The notes below the pieces were generated by a model, which was not told the origin of the DNA, ran no database searches, and worked only from the letters and a program-made list of their open reading frames with translations. The translations under genes were made by a program, and so were the position numbers. From positions 1 through 64,000 of the forward strand of contig JANQKY010000007.1 in NCBI GenBank assembly GCA_028280885.1: a stretch of DNA of 64,000 nt, in the 5' to 3' direction. Below, piece after piece: positions 27,022-36,454 of this stretch. The stretch is from Tepidamorphus sp. (GTDB taxonomy: Bacteria; Pseudomonadota; Alphaproteobacteria; Rhizobiales; Tepidamorphaceae). Each line of letters opens with the position of its first letter. The first letter of the stretch is position 1.

Positions 27022-28779
27022 TTACTCCATCAGGACGTATGTGCCGGGCGCGCCGCACAGGCCGCCCTTGATCGCCGGCGCCGCGGTCTTCGGACCGGAA
27101 TGGCCAGCCAGCCAGCGGCTCCAGGCCGGCCACCAGCTGCCCTCCTCGCGCCCGGCCGCGGCCAGCCAGTCATCTGCCGACAGCGCCTTGTCCCGGTCCG
27201 CGGTCGTGTGAATGCGATAGTGGCGGCGCCGGTGGCCCGGTTCGGACACGACGCCGGCATTGTGGCCGCCGTTGGTCAGCACGAAGGTGATATCGGCATG
27301 GGCCAGACCGTGGATCTTGAACACCGATTTCCACGGGGCGATGTGATCGGTTTCCGTTCCCACGCCGAAGACGGGCAAGCGAATGTCGCGCAGGGAAACC
27401 GCCTGCCCGTCGACCTCGTAGCGGCCGGAGGCGAGATCGTTGTTCAGGAACATGCTGCGCAGATATTGCGAATGCATGCGCGCCGGCATGCGGGTCCCGT
27501 CGGCGTTCCAGGACATCAGGTCGTTCATGGGCGCGGGATCGTCGCCGAGAAGATAGGACCGGACCATCCGCGACCAGATCAGGTCGTTCGAGCGCATCAT
27601 CTGGAAGGCGCTCATCATCTGTCGTGAATCGAGATAGCCCTGGGCCGCCATCATGTCCTCCAGGAAGGACACCTGGCTGTCGTTGATGAACAGCATCAAC
27701 TCGCCGGCCTCGCTGAAATCCGTCTGCGCGGCCAGAAGCGTCATGCTGGCCAGCCTGTCGTCCCCGTCGCGGCCCAGTTTCGCAGCCGCGATAGACAGCA
27801 GCGTGCCGCCCAGGCAATATCCGACCGTATGTACCTTCGCCGCGCCGGTCGCCGGCCTGACCTGATCAAGCGCTGCCAGCGGCCCCAGGCGCAGATAGTC
27901 CTCCATGCCCAGATCCGCGTCCTCGGCATCGGGATTGCGCCACGAGATCATGAAGACCGTGAAGCCCTGCTCGGTCAGGTAGCGGACCAGCGAGTTGTTC
28001 GGGCCGAGGTCGAGGATGTAGTACTTCATGATCCAGGCCGGAACGATCAGGATCGGCTCGGGATGGACCTGCGATGTCGCGGGCTCGTACTGGATCAGTT
28101 CGATCAGATGGTTGCGATAGACCACCGTTCCGGGGGTGACGGCGACATCCCGCCCGACCGCCTTTTCGGGACGCGGCCCCTGGCCGCGCAGGGTCGCGCC
28201 CAGGTCGCGCGCCAGCGCCGCCGACCCATGAACCAGGTTCATGCCGCCCTGCTCGACCGTACGGGCGATCGCCTCGGGACTGGTCGCCAGGAAGTTGGAC
28301 GGCGCGACCGCATCCATCATCTGCCGGGCCAGAAAGGTCATCGCCCTGTCGTGGTCGGCACTCAGTCCGGGAACGTCGGAGGTTGCGTGATCGACATAGT
28401 CCTCGGCCAGCAGAAAGGCCTGCGCCATGGCCGCGAAGGGCGCCTGCGTCCAGGTCTCGTGGGCAAAGCGCCGGTCGTGCGGCCGGGGCGCGATCGGACG
28501 GTCCTCCTCTTCGGCGGGACACCCCTTGGCGACGTAGCGCAGCCAGCCCGACCAGCTCTCCGACGCCTTCCGCGCCAGCGAGATCTGCTTGTCCGGCGCG
28601 CTGGCCAGATGCAGGGCCCAGTCGTTCATCATCGTGAGCATCGATACCGGCGACGTGCCCATCGTCGAGAGGGCGAGACGCTCGCGGAATGGTCGCCCGG
28701 AAGATGATTGGTCGGAGTGCGGCGGCGCATCCGGCACGAATGGCTCCGAAGAGCCCCTGTTTTCGGTGGGAACTTTCAT
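27022..28779 (-). CDS. phaC: Poly(3-hydroxyalkanoate) synthase (class I PhaC)
   Basis: A 585-residue PHA synthase that polymerises hydroxyacyl-CoA. It has the lipase-like box GYCLGG with the catalytic Cys, the catalytic Asp in VGTETDHIAPWKS and the catalytic His in NGGHNAGVV. The conserved PAWIMKYYILDLGPNNSLV lies before the box. The start at 28779 is preferred because AAGG precedes it by seven bases; an ATG six bases further up is too close. It is the first gene of phaC-fabI-maoC/pta and follows the LysR gene in the same direction by 75 bases. The first 60 residues are Ser/Pro-rich and variable. Confidence 0.92.
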   Translation of the reverse strand: MKVPTENRGSSEPFVPDAPPHSDQSSSGRPFRERLALSTMGTSPVSMLTMMNDWALHLASAPDKQISLARKASESWSGWLRYVAKGCPAEEEDRPIAPRPHDRRFAHETWTQAPFAAMAQAFLLAEDYVDHATSDVPGLSADHDRAMTFLARQMMDAVAPSNFLATSPEAIARTVEQGGMNLVHGSAALARDLGATLRGQGPRPEKAVGRDVAVTPGTVVYRNHLIELIQYEPATSQVHPEPILIVPAWIMKYYILDLGPNNSLVRYLTEQGFTVFMISWRNPDAEDADLGMEDYLRLGPLAALDQVRPATGAAKVHTVGYCLGGTLLSIAAAKLGRDGDDRLASMTLLAAQTDFSEAGELMLFINDSQVSFLEDMMAAQGYLDSRQMMSAFQMMRSNDLIWSRMVRSYLLGDDPAPMNDLMSWNADGTRMPARMHSQYLRSMFLNNDLASGRYEVDGQAVSLRDIRLPVFGVGTETDHIAPWKSVFKIHGLAHADITFVLTNGGHNAGVVSEPGHRRRHYRIHTTADRDKALSADDWLAAAGREEGSWWPAWSRWLAGHSGPKTAAPAIKGGLCGAPGTYVLME

Positions 28780-28854
28780 TGACATGCCTTGCGGAATCGC
28801 GTTTCGAGCCGAAATACCGCGAGAACATGACAGTCTTGTTGCCGATTCCCCGGT

Positions 28855-29769
28855 TTACGCCGCGACCGGCATCCGCGTCTGCGTCTCGAGCCAGGCGGCG
28901 AAGGCGTCGAAGCAGGATCGTTTCGGCGATCGCGGGTCGTAGCCGACATAATAGGTCTCGCCGGCGATGGTCCGCCCCGGAAAGACTTCGACGAGATGTC
29001 CGTCCTCCAGGAACTGGGCGACGATTTGGAGCGAGGCGACAATGGCCCCGCGCCCGGCCAGCGCCGCCTCCAGCGCGATGTAGTTATGCGGATAGCGCTC
29101 CGCGATTTCGGCCGCCTGTCTCTCCAGGCCGGCCATTTGCAGCCAGGCGTCGAGCTCTCCCGGCCTGGTATCGGCGCTGATCAGGTCGCCGGCCCGAAGC
29201 CCGCCCTGCGCGCGCACCCTGTCGGCCACGGCCTCTGTCGCGATCAGCCCCATCGTCTCGGTGAACAGCGGCCTCGGCGCCAGGTGGCCCGGAATGTCGG
29301 CGCCGCGCCGCAGCACGATATCGAACGTACCCGCCAGCCAGTCGTCGGGCGTATGGGTCGGGCGGATCTGCGGGCGGATATGGCCGTATCGGCTGGCGAA
29401 ATCGGGCAGACGCGGAACGAGCCAGCGCATCGCGAAGGTCGCCGGCGCGGCGATGTTGAGCACGACCGCGGTCCGCCGCTCGGCGATGCCGCGCAACGCG
29501 CCGTCTATCAGGTCTTCGGCCTCGCGCACCGCCTTGGCCAGGATCTCGGCTTCCATGGTCGGCGTCATCGTCCTGCCGACCCTGTTGAAAAGCTCGTATC
29601 CTAAATAGCCTTCCAGAATAGACAGGTTCTTGCTGATCGCACTATGCGTCACGGAGAATTCCTCTCCTGCCATTTTTACGCTTTTGTGACGCACTACACT
29701 TTCGAAAACAAGAAGCGCTTTCAACGGTAGTCTTGACCACGGCGATCTGTGAGCGGAAGGAACAGTCAT
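28855..29769 (-). CDS. LysR-family transcriptional regulator (GcvA-like)
   Basis: A 304-residue regulator. The N-terminal winged helix reads LPLKALLVFESVVRHKSVKM and then AGEEFSVTHSAISKNLSILE, which resembles the GcvA/AmpR branch. A periplasmic-binding-like effector domain follows. Start 29769 has AGGA just upstream. The gene is divergent from the phosphodiesterase-ABC operon over 231 bases and co-directional with phaC, so it may control either; divergent regulation is the more usual arrangement. Confidence 0.87.
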   Translation of the reverse strand: MTVPSAHRSPWSRLPLKALLVFESVVRHKSVKMAGEEFSVTHSAISKNLSILEGYLGYELFNRVGRTMTPTMEAEILAKAVREAEDLIDGALRGIAERRTAVVLNIAAPATFAMRWLVPRLPDFASRYGHIRPQIRPTHTPDDWLAGTFDIVLRRGADIPGHLAPRPLFTETMGLIATEAVADRVRAQGGLRAGDLISADTRPGELDAWLQMAGLERQAAEIAERYPHNYIALEAALAGRGAIVASLQIVAQFLEDGHLVEVFPGRTIAGETYYVGYDPRSPKRSCFDAFAAWLETQTRMPVAA

Positions 29770-30000
29770 TTTCCTAATTTTCACTTTACGGAGACCATCG
29801 CGCTGGGCACTCTTTCTCGCAGAAACCGGCAAGCGCTTGATCGCTCGAAAGGCTAATCGATGTTTGCGACAGAGGGGTTACGGGCCGCGACGATTCCCGG
29901 CGCCGTGGTGGAGCGCACCGTTCCTGGCGGTGTCGGCAGTGCCTTCCCCAATTGCAATCGCGGCATCCCCGGCGTCGCGCGCCACGGGACGCGGTGACAG

Positions 30001-31260
30001 ATGCGGCGGGCAATCACCCTCATTCTCGACGGCCTTCGGCGCGATTTCGTCACACCGGAGTTGACGCCGCGCCTGGCGGCGTTCCGGGACAGCGCGGAAT
30101 GGTTCTCCGCCCACCGCAGCGTCGCGCCGTCGGTCACCCGCGTCGCCTCCTCCTCGGTCGCCACCGGCACCTATCCCGCCGCGCACGGGATCGAGGGCAA
30201 CGCGCTGGCCCTGCTAGAGGCGGGGCGGCTGACCGTGCACGATGTCGGCCTGCCCGAGTTCCTGCCGCATCGCCGCCGCGTAACGGGCCATGCGCTCGAC
30301 CGCCCGACGATGGCGGAACGGGTGGCGGACCATGGCGGCACCGTCATCTATTCCAACGTCTCGCCCGGCGCCGCCTATGTCCACGACCCGGACGGCCACG
30401 GCCATGTCTTCCATCGCGCCGGATCACGCGGACCGGGCCGTGTCGACCTGCCACCGCTGCCGGTCAAGGGCAATATCGACGGCGATCGGCTCATGACCGA
30501 TCAGTTCCTCGAAACGATGCTGGCAGATGAGACCGCTCCCGCCTACGGCCTCATCTGGATGGGGGAACCCGACACCTGCCAGCATGCCCTGCCACTGGGA
30601 TCGCCCGAGCACCTCGAGATCCTGCGCGCCGCAGACGCCAATGCCGGCCGGGTGATCGACGCGGTGCGGCGGCTGCGCGATCGCGACGATATCCTCCTTG
30701 CCGTCGGATCGGACCACGGCCACCAGACGGTGACGGCGGTGATCGATGTCGTGGGCGAACTGGAGCGGCTCGGCTTCGGCGCAGCACTCGCCGCCGGCGA
30801 CCTCGTCGTCGCGCCCAACGGCACCGCCGCCCTGATCTACGCAACCGAGCGCGGGCGCGACCAGCTTCCAGCGCTCGCCGACCAGGTGGCGGAGGCGGCC
30901 TGGGCCGGAGAGGTCGTTGCGGCCGACCGCCTCGCCGAGATCGGCCAGGACGACGGGCGGGGTCTTGCGCTCTACGTCTCGATGGCGGCGAGCGAGGACG
31001 AAAACAGCTACGGCGTCCCGGGTCTCAGCCAGGCCGTCAAGCCGATGGCGGGCAAGGCCGACCGCCTCGGCTGCGGCCAGCATGGCGGACTGGGCCGCTA
31101 CGAGCAGTCCCCTTTCCTGATGATCGAAGGCGACGGGTTTGCCGCCGGCGCGGCCCGGACAGAGCCGACCAGCCTGGTCGACCTGGCGCCCACCATCCTC
31201 GCGCATCTGGGCCTGCCCGCCGAGGGCCTGTCCGGCCGCGCGTTGTCACGGCCGTCCTGA
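30001..31260 (+). CDS. Alkaline phosphatase superfamily phosphodiesterase/nucleotide pyrophosphatase-like
   Basis: A 419-residue metal-dependent hydrolase of the type I phosphodiesterase/nucleotide pyrophosphatase group. Metal and catalytic positions are visible in ITLILDGLRRD (Asp), PSVTRVASSSVATGTYPA (nucleophile Thr or Ser), WMGEPDTCQHA, GSDHGHQT and GCGQHGG. There is no signal peptide, so it acts in the cytoplasm on an imported ester or phosphonate. It leads the operon with the following ABC transporter; 28 bases separate it from the binding-protein gene. Phosphonoacetate hydrolase and phosphodiesterases share this fold, so the substrate is left open. Confidence 0.85.
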   Translation: MRRAITLILDGLRRDFVTPELTPRLAAFRDSAEWFSAHRSVAPSVTRVASSSVATGTYPAAHGIEGNALALLEAGRLTVHDVGLPEFLPHRRRVTGHALDRPTMAERVADHGGTVIYSNVSPGAAYVHDPDGHGHVFHRAGSRGPGRVDLPPLPVKGNIDGDRLMTDQFLETMLADETAPAYGLIWMGEPDTCQHALPLGSPEHLEILRAADANAGRVIDAVRRLRDRDDILLAVGSDHGHQTVTAVIDVVGELERLGFGAALAAGDLVVAPNGTAALIYATERGRDQLPALADQVAEAAWAGEVVAADRLAEIGQDDGRGLALYVSMAASEDENSYGVPGLSQAVKPMAGKADRLGCGQHGGLGRYEQSPFLMIEGDGFAAGAARTEPTSLVDLAPTILAHLGLPAEGLSGRALSRPS

Positions 31261-31288
31261 AGACGGCCCCACCCGGAAAGGAAGCACG

Positions 31289-32851
31289 ATGCTCAAATCG
31301 ACCCTGACGCGGCGCTCGGTATTCGCCGGCGCGACCGCGCTCGCCCTCACCCTGTCGGCCGGTCAGTTTCCAGGGGGCGGTCTCGTCGCCGCCGAGACGC
31401 CGAAGCACGGCGGCATGCTGACCTTCGCCACCCTCGGCCTCGACACCGCCGACCCGCACCGCCACACCGGCTCGATCGGCGTGCAGCAGGTCTATGCCGA
31501 GGCGCTGACCTCGATCGCCAATGACGGTTCCGTCAAGCCGTGGCTTGCCGAGAGCTTCGACGTGTCCGAGGACGGCCGGACCTACACCTTCACGCTGCGT
31601 CCCGACGTCGTCTTCCATGACGGCACGCCGATGACCGCCGACGCCGTCAAGGCGAATTTCGACCGGATCAAGGCCAACGTCACCAAGGGCTGGCTGGCGA
31701 GCGCCATGAAACAGGTCGACGGCTTCGAGGCGCCCGACGCCACGACCTTCGTCGTCCGGATGCAGAAGCCCTATGCCGCCTTCCTCAACCTGATCTCGGA
31801 GGCCTGGATCCTGTCGCCGGCCTCGCCCGGCTGGGACGACACGATCACCACGCCGATCGGCACGGGCCCGTTCAAGTTCGGCACCTGGACCCCGAAGGTC
31901 GAGCTGATCGCGCCGAAGAACGAGGCCTACTGGCAGGCGGACCTGCCCTATCTCGACGCCGTGCATTTCGACCTGCGCGACGCCGTCGACGAGAACGCCC
32001 TGGCGCTGCGCGCCGGCGACCTGCATGTCGCGCGCGTTCCCGGTGATGCGCTGCCCGAGTTGCGCGCCGACGACGATATCGACGTCCAGTTCCTGAAGGA
32101 CACGACGTGGTATTTCTGGTCCTTCAACAACCGCTCGCCGAACCCGCCCTTCGACAACGTCAAGGTTCGTGAAGCCGTCGCTTACGCGCTCGACAAGACC
32201 GCCTACATGAACTTCATCGCCGGCGAGGACGGCATCGTCACCAACCAGATGGCCATTCCGGGCAACTTCTACTTCGACGAAGCCCTCGACGCCGCCGACG
32301 TCCACGTCAAGCCCGACCTCGACAAGGCCAGGGCCATGCTGGCGGAGGCCGGCGTCAACCCGGCGGAGACGACCGTGAAGATGGTGTCCTGGCAGGAGCC
32401 CTATGCCGAGGTCGCCGTTCAGATGGTCAAGAAACTCGGGTTCAATGTCGAGCACACCGCGCTCGACGATCTCGGCACCCAGAAGCTGCTCAGCGAATAC
32501 CAGTGGGATATCGCGCCGATGGCCTCGGGCCCGCGCGCCGACATCTTCCTGCGCTTCGTCCGCTTCATGTCGGATGGCCCGAACCCGGTTCTGTGGGGCG
32601 GCGTGCAGGATCCCGAACTCGACGCCATGATCACCGACGCGGTGACGACGGTGGATGACGATACGCGCCGGGCGAAATATCTCGACGCCTGGAAGCGGAT
32701 CATGGACCGCTACTACACCAAGGTCGTCGGCCATGCCTCCAACGCCTTCGGTGTCCGCTCCGACGTCAAGGGCTTCGAGACCGGCTTCACCTGGTCGCCG
32801 AACCGGGTCGACGGTGGGCTGGCCCACACCTGGCTCGACAGCGGTAAATAA
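31289..32851 (+). CDS. Peptide-type ABC transporter substrate-binding protein (SBP family 5, Tat-like signal)
   Basis: A 520-residue receptor. Its N-terminus LTRRSVFAGATALALTLSAG has a twin-arginine-like signal, followed by mature sequence ETPKHGGMLTFATLGLDTAD. The family motif lies in LRPDVVFHDGTPMTADAVKA. AAGGAAG precedes the ATG. It is placed between the phosphodiesterase gene and two permease genes, so its ligand is probably the compound hydrolysed by that enzyme. Confidence 0.92.
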   Translation: MLKSTLTRRSVFAGATALALTLSAGQFPGGGLVAAETPKHGGMLTFATLGLDTADPHRHTGSIGVQQVYAEALTSIANDGSVKPWLAESFDVSEDGRTYTFTLRPDVVFHDGTPMTADAVKANFDRIKANVTKGWLASAMKQVDGFEAPDATTFVVRMQKPYAAFLNLISEAWILSPASPGWDDTITTPIGTGPFKFGTWTPKVELIAPKNEAYWQADLPYLDAVHFDLRDAVDENALALRAGDLHVARVPGDALPELRADDDIDVQFLKDTTWYFWSFNNRSPNPPFDNVKVREAVAYALDKTAYMNFIAGEDGIVTNQMAIPGNFYFDEALDAADVHVKPDLDKARAMLAEAGVNPAETTVKMVSWQEPYAEVAVQMVKKLGFNVEHTALDDLGTQKLLSEYQWDIAPMASGPRADIFLRFVRFMSDGPNPVLWGGVQDPELDAMITDAVTTVDDDTRRAKYLDAWKRIMDRYYTKVVGHASNAFGVRSDVKGFETGFTWSPNRVDGGLAHTWLDSGK

Positions 32852-32856
32852 GCGCG

Positions 32857-33789
32857 ATGGCCGAGGGCGCTTTGGACAGGACCGCCGCGAAGGCTCGGCC
32901 CGCGGACGAAGCGTCCCCCCTTCGATACGACAACGCACAAGGCCCGGTTTCCATACCGGGTCTTGCCCGCCGGCTGATCGCGTCGATCCCCTATGTCATC
33001 GTCGCGGTCGCGGTATTCGTTGCCATCGCCGGCCCGACGCTGAGCGGGGTCGATCCCTTCGAGCAGGACCTCCTCAACCGCAATCAGGGTCCGAGCGACA
33101 CCTATCTGCTCGGCACCGATCATCTCGGCCGCGACGTCCTCGCCCGCCTGATCGTCGGCACCCGGCTCAGCCTGGAAGCCGGCCTCGGCGGTGTCCTCGT
33201 TGCCCTCCTCCTCGGCGGGCTCTTGGGCTTCGCCGCCTCGGCGGCGGGCGGTCCGGCCGAGACGGTATTCTATGCCTTCGTCGACCTCATCCGCGCCATG
33301 CCCGGCGTTCTGCTCGCCCTTCTCCTCGTCGTCGCGCTGGGGGCCGGCCTCGGCCCGGTGACGATTGCGCTCGGCGTCACCTTCGCGCCGATCTTCGCGC
33401 ACGTGGCGCGGGCGACCTATCACCGCGAACTGGCGATGGACTATGTCACCGCGGCGGAGAGCTTCGGCGCCGGCCGCTGGCGCATCCTGTTCACGCACAT
33501 CCTGCCGAACGTCTCCGGCGCCTTCGTCACCCAGGCGACGATCGTGCTGCCGCGCTGCATCGTGACCGAATCCGTTCTCAGCTTCCTCGGGCTCGGGGTG
33601 GAGCCCGACACGCCCACCTGGGGCCGGATGATCGCGCAGGCCGCCCAGTATATAGAACGCAATCCGGTCGCCGTTCTGGCGCCGGTGATCGCGCTGTCGC
33701 TCCTGACCATCTCGCTGGCGCTTCTCGGCGACCGCCTGCGCCTGCGGCTCGACCCGCGCCGCCTCGTCGACGAGGGCGCGCGGCCGTGA
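32857..33789 (+). CDS. Peptide-type ABC transporter permease (DppC)
   Basis: A 310-residue inner-membrane protein with LLGTDHLGRDVLARLIVGTR and the coupling motif YVTAAESFGAGRWRILFTHI. It follows the binding-protein gene by five bases. Here the C-type permease gene comes before the B-type, the reverse of the usual opp/dpp order. Confidence 0.92.
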   Translation: MAEGALDRTAAKARPADEASPLRYDNAQGPVSIPGLARRLIASIPYVIVAVAVFVAIAGPTLSGVDPFEQDLLNRNQGPSDTYLLGTDHLGRDVLARLIVGTRLSLEAGLGGVLVALLLGGLLGFAASAAGGPAETVFYAFVDLIRAMPGVLLALLLVVALGAGLGPVTIALGVTFAPIFAHVARATYHRELAMDYVTAAESFGAGRWRILFTHILPNVSGAFVTQATIVLPRCIVTESVLSFLGLGVEPDTPTWGRMIAQAAQYIERNPVAVLAPVIALSLLTISLALLGDRLRLRLDPRRLVDEGARP

Positions 33790-34700
33790 CCAGCCGTTTC
33801 CTCATGATCGCCGCTTCGGCCTTGCGCGCCCTCCTGCTCGTGCTCGGCATAACGGTGCTGATCTTCGTGCTGGTGCGGGTGGTGCCCGGCGACGTCGTCG
33901 ACCTGCTCGGCATCGAAGGCGGCCTCACCGAAGAGGCAAAGCAACAGATGCGGCAGGAACTCGGCCTCGATCGCAGCCAGGCCGAGCAGTTGCTGATCTG
34001 GCTTGGCCGGGTCGCGCAGGGCGAACTCGGCCTGTCGATCCGGTTCCAGCGGCCGGTCGCCGATCTCATCGTGCGGGCGCTGCCGACCACGCTGACGCTC
34101 GCCTTCTGGAGCTTCGTCATCGGCCTGACGCTGGCGATCGGCGTCGCGGTCGCCGCCGTGATCTGGCCGCGCTCGCCGCTGCCGGCGCTGGTCAACGCCA
34201 TCAATGTCTGGTCGATCGCCATGCCGACCTTCTGCGCCGGCATTCTCGCCATTCTGGTCTTCGTGCTCTGGCTCGACTGGATGCCGCTTCTGGGCAACAT
34301 GGTCCTGCCATGCGTGATCATCGGCATCGACGTCGCCGGCCAGATCGTCAAGCCGCTGCACGAGGACCTGAAGGAGACGGCGACCGCCCAGTTTGTCCGG
34401 ACCGCGCATGCCAAGGGCCTGGGGCGGGCGGCGATCGTCTGGCGCCACATCCTGCCCAATTCGCTGAGCGTGGTGATCGCCCTGTCCGGCCTCGTCCTCA
34501 CCGGCCTCGTCGGCGGCACCATCACCATGGAGGTGCTGTTCGGGCTTCCCGGCATCGGCAAGCTGGCGCTCGATTCCGTGCTTGGCCGCGACTACCCGAC
34601 CATCCAGGCCGTGGCCGTGCTGCTGGCCGCCTCCGTCGTCGCAATCAACGCCGTCACGGGCATCGTCGCCCGCCTGCTCGACCCGAAGCTCCGGACATGA
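33786..34700 (+). CDS. Peptide-type ABC transporter permease (DppB)
   Basis: A 304-residue inner-membrane protein. The GTG start overlaps the dppC stop (GTGA). It shows QELGLDRSQAEQLLIWLGRV of the periplasmic loop and the coupling motif FVRTAHAKGLGRAAIVWRHI. Confidence 0.92.
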   Translation: MTSRFLMIAASALRALLLVLGITVLIFVLVRVVPGDVVDLLGIEGGLTEEAKQQMRQELGLDRSQAEQLLIWLGRVAQGELGLSIRFQRPVADLIVRALPTTLTLAFWSFVIGLTLAIGVAVAAVIWPRSPLPALVNAINVWSIAMPTFCAGILAILVFVLWLDWMPLLGNMVLPCVIIGIDVAGQIVKPLHEDLKETATAQFVRTAHAKGLGRAAIVWRHILPNSLSVVIALSGLVLTGLVGGTITMEVLFGLPGIGKLALDSVLGRDYPTIQAVAVLLAASVVAINAVTGIVARLLDPKLRT

Positions 34701-36439
34701 GCCAGACTGCCACCAGGTCCGGAACGATCCTCACCGTCCGCGACCTCTCGGTCACCTTCCGGGACCGGCAGGGCACGACACGCGCCGTCGACGGTGTGTC
34801 GTTCGAAATCCGTCGCGGCGAGACCCTGTGCATCGTCGGCGAATCCGGCTCGGGCAAATCGGTGACGGCGCTTGCCGTCCTGCGCCTGGTGGAGCTCGGC
34901 GGCGGCCGGATCGAGCGTGGCGAGATCCTCTTTTCCGACCAGCGCGATGCTAAGCCGGTTGACCTTGCCCGGGCCGACAGGACGACGCTGCGCGGCCTGC
35001 GCGGCAACCGCATCGCCATGGTGTTCCAGGAGCCGATGTCCTCGCTCAATCCGGCCCACACCGTCGGCGCGCAGATCTGCGAGGTGATCCGCCGGCACGA
35101 ACGCACCGGCCATGCCGAGGCCAGGCGCCGCGCTGTCGCGCTGCTCGACCGGGTACGCCTGCCCGACGCAAGCCGGCGGTTCGATGCCTATCCCCATGAA
35201 CTGTCCGGCGGCATGCAGCAGCGGGTGATGATCGCGATGGCACTCGCCTGCAAGCCGGCGCTGCTGATCGCCGACGAGCCGACGACGGCGCTTGACGTCA
35301 CCATCCAGGCGGAGATCCTCGACCTGATCGCGGAGCTCAAGGCGGAAACCGGCATGTCGGTGCTGTTCATCACCCACGACATGGGCGTGGTCGCCGAGAT
35401 GGCCGACCGGGTCGCGGTGATGCGCCATGGCCGGGTGGTCGATGACGGCGATGTCGAGCCGCTTCTGACCGCGCCGACGCACGCTTACACCAAAGAACTG
35501 CTGTCGGCGGTCGTCGTATCCGGCATCGGCAGGCAACCCGCCACACCCGCGCAAACCATTGCCGAAGACAGCGCGCCGCCGATGCTCCAGGTCCGCGATC
35601 TGGTGACGGAGTTCCGGCTGAAAGCCACCGGACCGGGGCACCGAAAAGCCCGTTTCCGGGCCGTCGACACCGTGTCGCTCGATCTCGCTGCCGGCGAGAC
35701 GCTGGCGATCGTCGGCGAATCCGGCAGCGGCAAATCAACGCTGGCCAAGTCGATCCTGCGGCTGATCGAGCCGACCGCCGGCGCGGTGCGCCTGGACGGC
35801 ACCGATGTGCTCGGCCTGCTGCGGCGCGACTTACAGACCATCCGGCGGCACATGCAGATGGTGTTCCAGGATCCCTTCGGCTCGCTCAACCCGCGCCGCA
35901 CGGCCTTTGCCCAGATCGCCGAACCGCTGGTGATCCACCGGGCGGCCAGGGGCAGCGAGCTTGCCGACCGGGTGGAAGGGCTCGCCCGCCGCGTCGGGCT
36001 GGCACCCGACCTCCTGACCCGCTATCCGCATGCCTTTTCCGGCGGGCAGCGCCAGCGGCTGTGCATCGCCCGCGCCCTTGCCCTGTCGCCGAAGCTGATC
36101 GTCGCCGACGAGGCGGTGTCGGCGCTCGATGCGTCGATCCGCGCCCAGGTCCTCGACCTGTTGCTGGAGCTGCAGCACGATCTGGGCCTTGCCTATCTCT
36201 TCATCTCCCACGACATCGCCGTCGTCCGCCGGATCAGCCATCGCGTCGGCGTCATGCAGGGCGGCCGGCTCGTCGAGATCGGCCCGTGCCAGGCGGTCTG
36301 CGAAACGCCCGCCCATTCCTATACGCGCACGCTGCTCGACGCCGTGCCGGTCGCCGATCCGCGCAGCAGTCGCAGCCGGCGGCGGACCGCCCGGACCGGC
36401 AGCGCCGCGCCGAACGACATCGCCGCACCGAACGGCTGA
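34697..36439 (+). CDS. Fused peptide-type ABC transporter ATPase (DppD-DppF)
   Basis: A 580-residue protein with two nucleotide-binding domains, each with Walker A GESGSGKS. Signatures are LSGGMQQR and FSGGQRQR; Walker B motifs are [12 protein letters not shown] and [12 protein letters not shown]. The ATG overlaps the dppB stop as ATGA. It ends the phosphodiesterase-transporter operon, 15 bases from the convergent LivM-type gene. The C-terminal 25 residues are Arg/Ser/Ala-rich. Confidence 0.92.
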   Translation: MSQTATRSGTILTVRDLSVTFRDRQGTTRAVDGVSFEIRRGETLCIVGESGSGKSVTALAVLRLVELGGGRIERGEILFSDQRDAKPVDLARADRTTLRGLRGNRIAMVFQEPMSSLNPAHTVGAQICEVIRRHERTGHAEARRRAVALLDRVRLPDASRRFDAYPHELSGGMQQRVMIAMALACKPALLIADEPTTALDVTIQAEILDLIAELKAETGMSVLFITHDMGVVAEMADRVAVMRHGRVVDDGDVEPLLTAPTHAYTKELLSAVVVSGIGRQPATPAQTIAEDSAPPMLQVRDLVTEFRLKATGPGHRKARFRAVDTVSLDLAAGETLAIVGESGSGKSTLAKSILRLIEPTAGAVRLDGTDVLGLLRRDLQTIRRHMQMVFQDPFGSLNPRRTAFAQIAEPLVIHRAARGSELADRVEGLARRVGLAPDLLTRYPHAFSGGQRQRLCIARALALSPKLIVADEAVSALDASIRAQVLDLLLELQHDLGLAYLFISHDIAVVRRISHRVGVMQGGRLVEIGPCQAVCETPAHSYTRTLLDAVPVADPRSSRSRRRTARTGSAAPNDIAAPNG

Positions 36440-36454
36440 AGCCTGATCAGACGT

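Noticed and set aside
31037..32938. A 600-codon antisense frame across the phosphodiesterase and binding-protein genes
   Set aside because: No motif or plausible start. The plus-strand genes with signal peptide, motifs and ribosome-binding sites explain the region fully.
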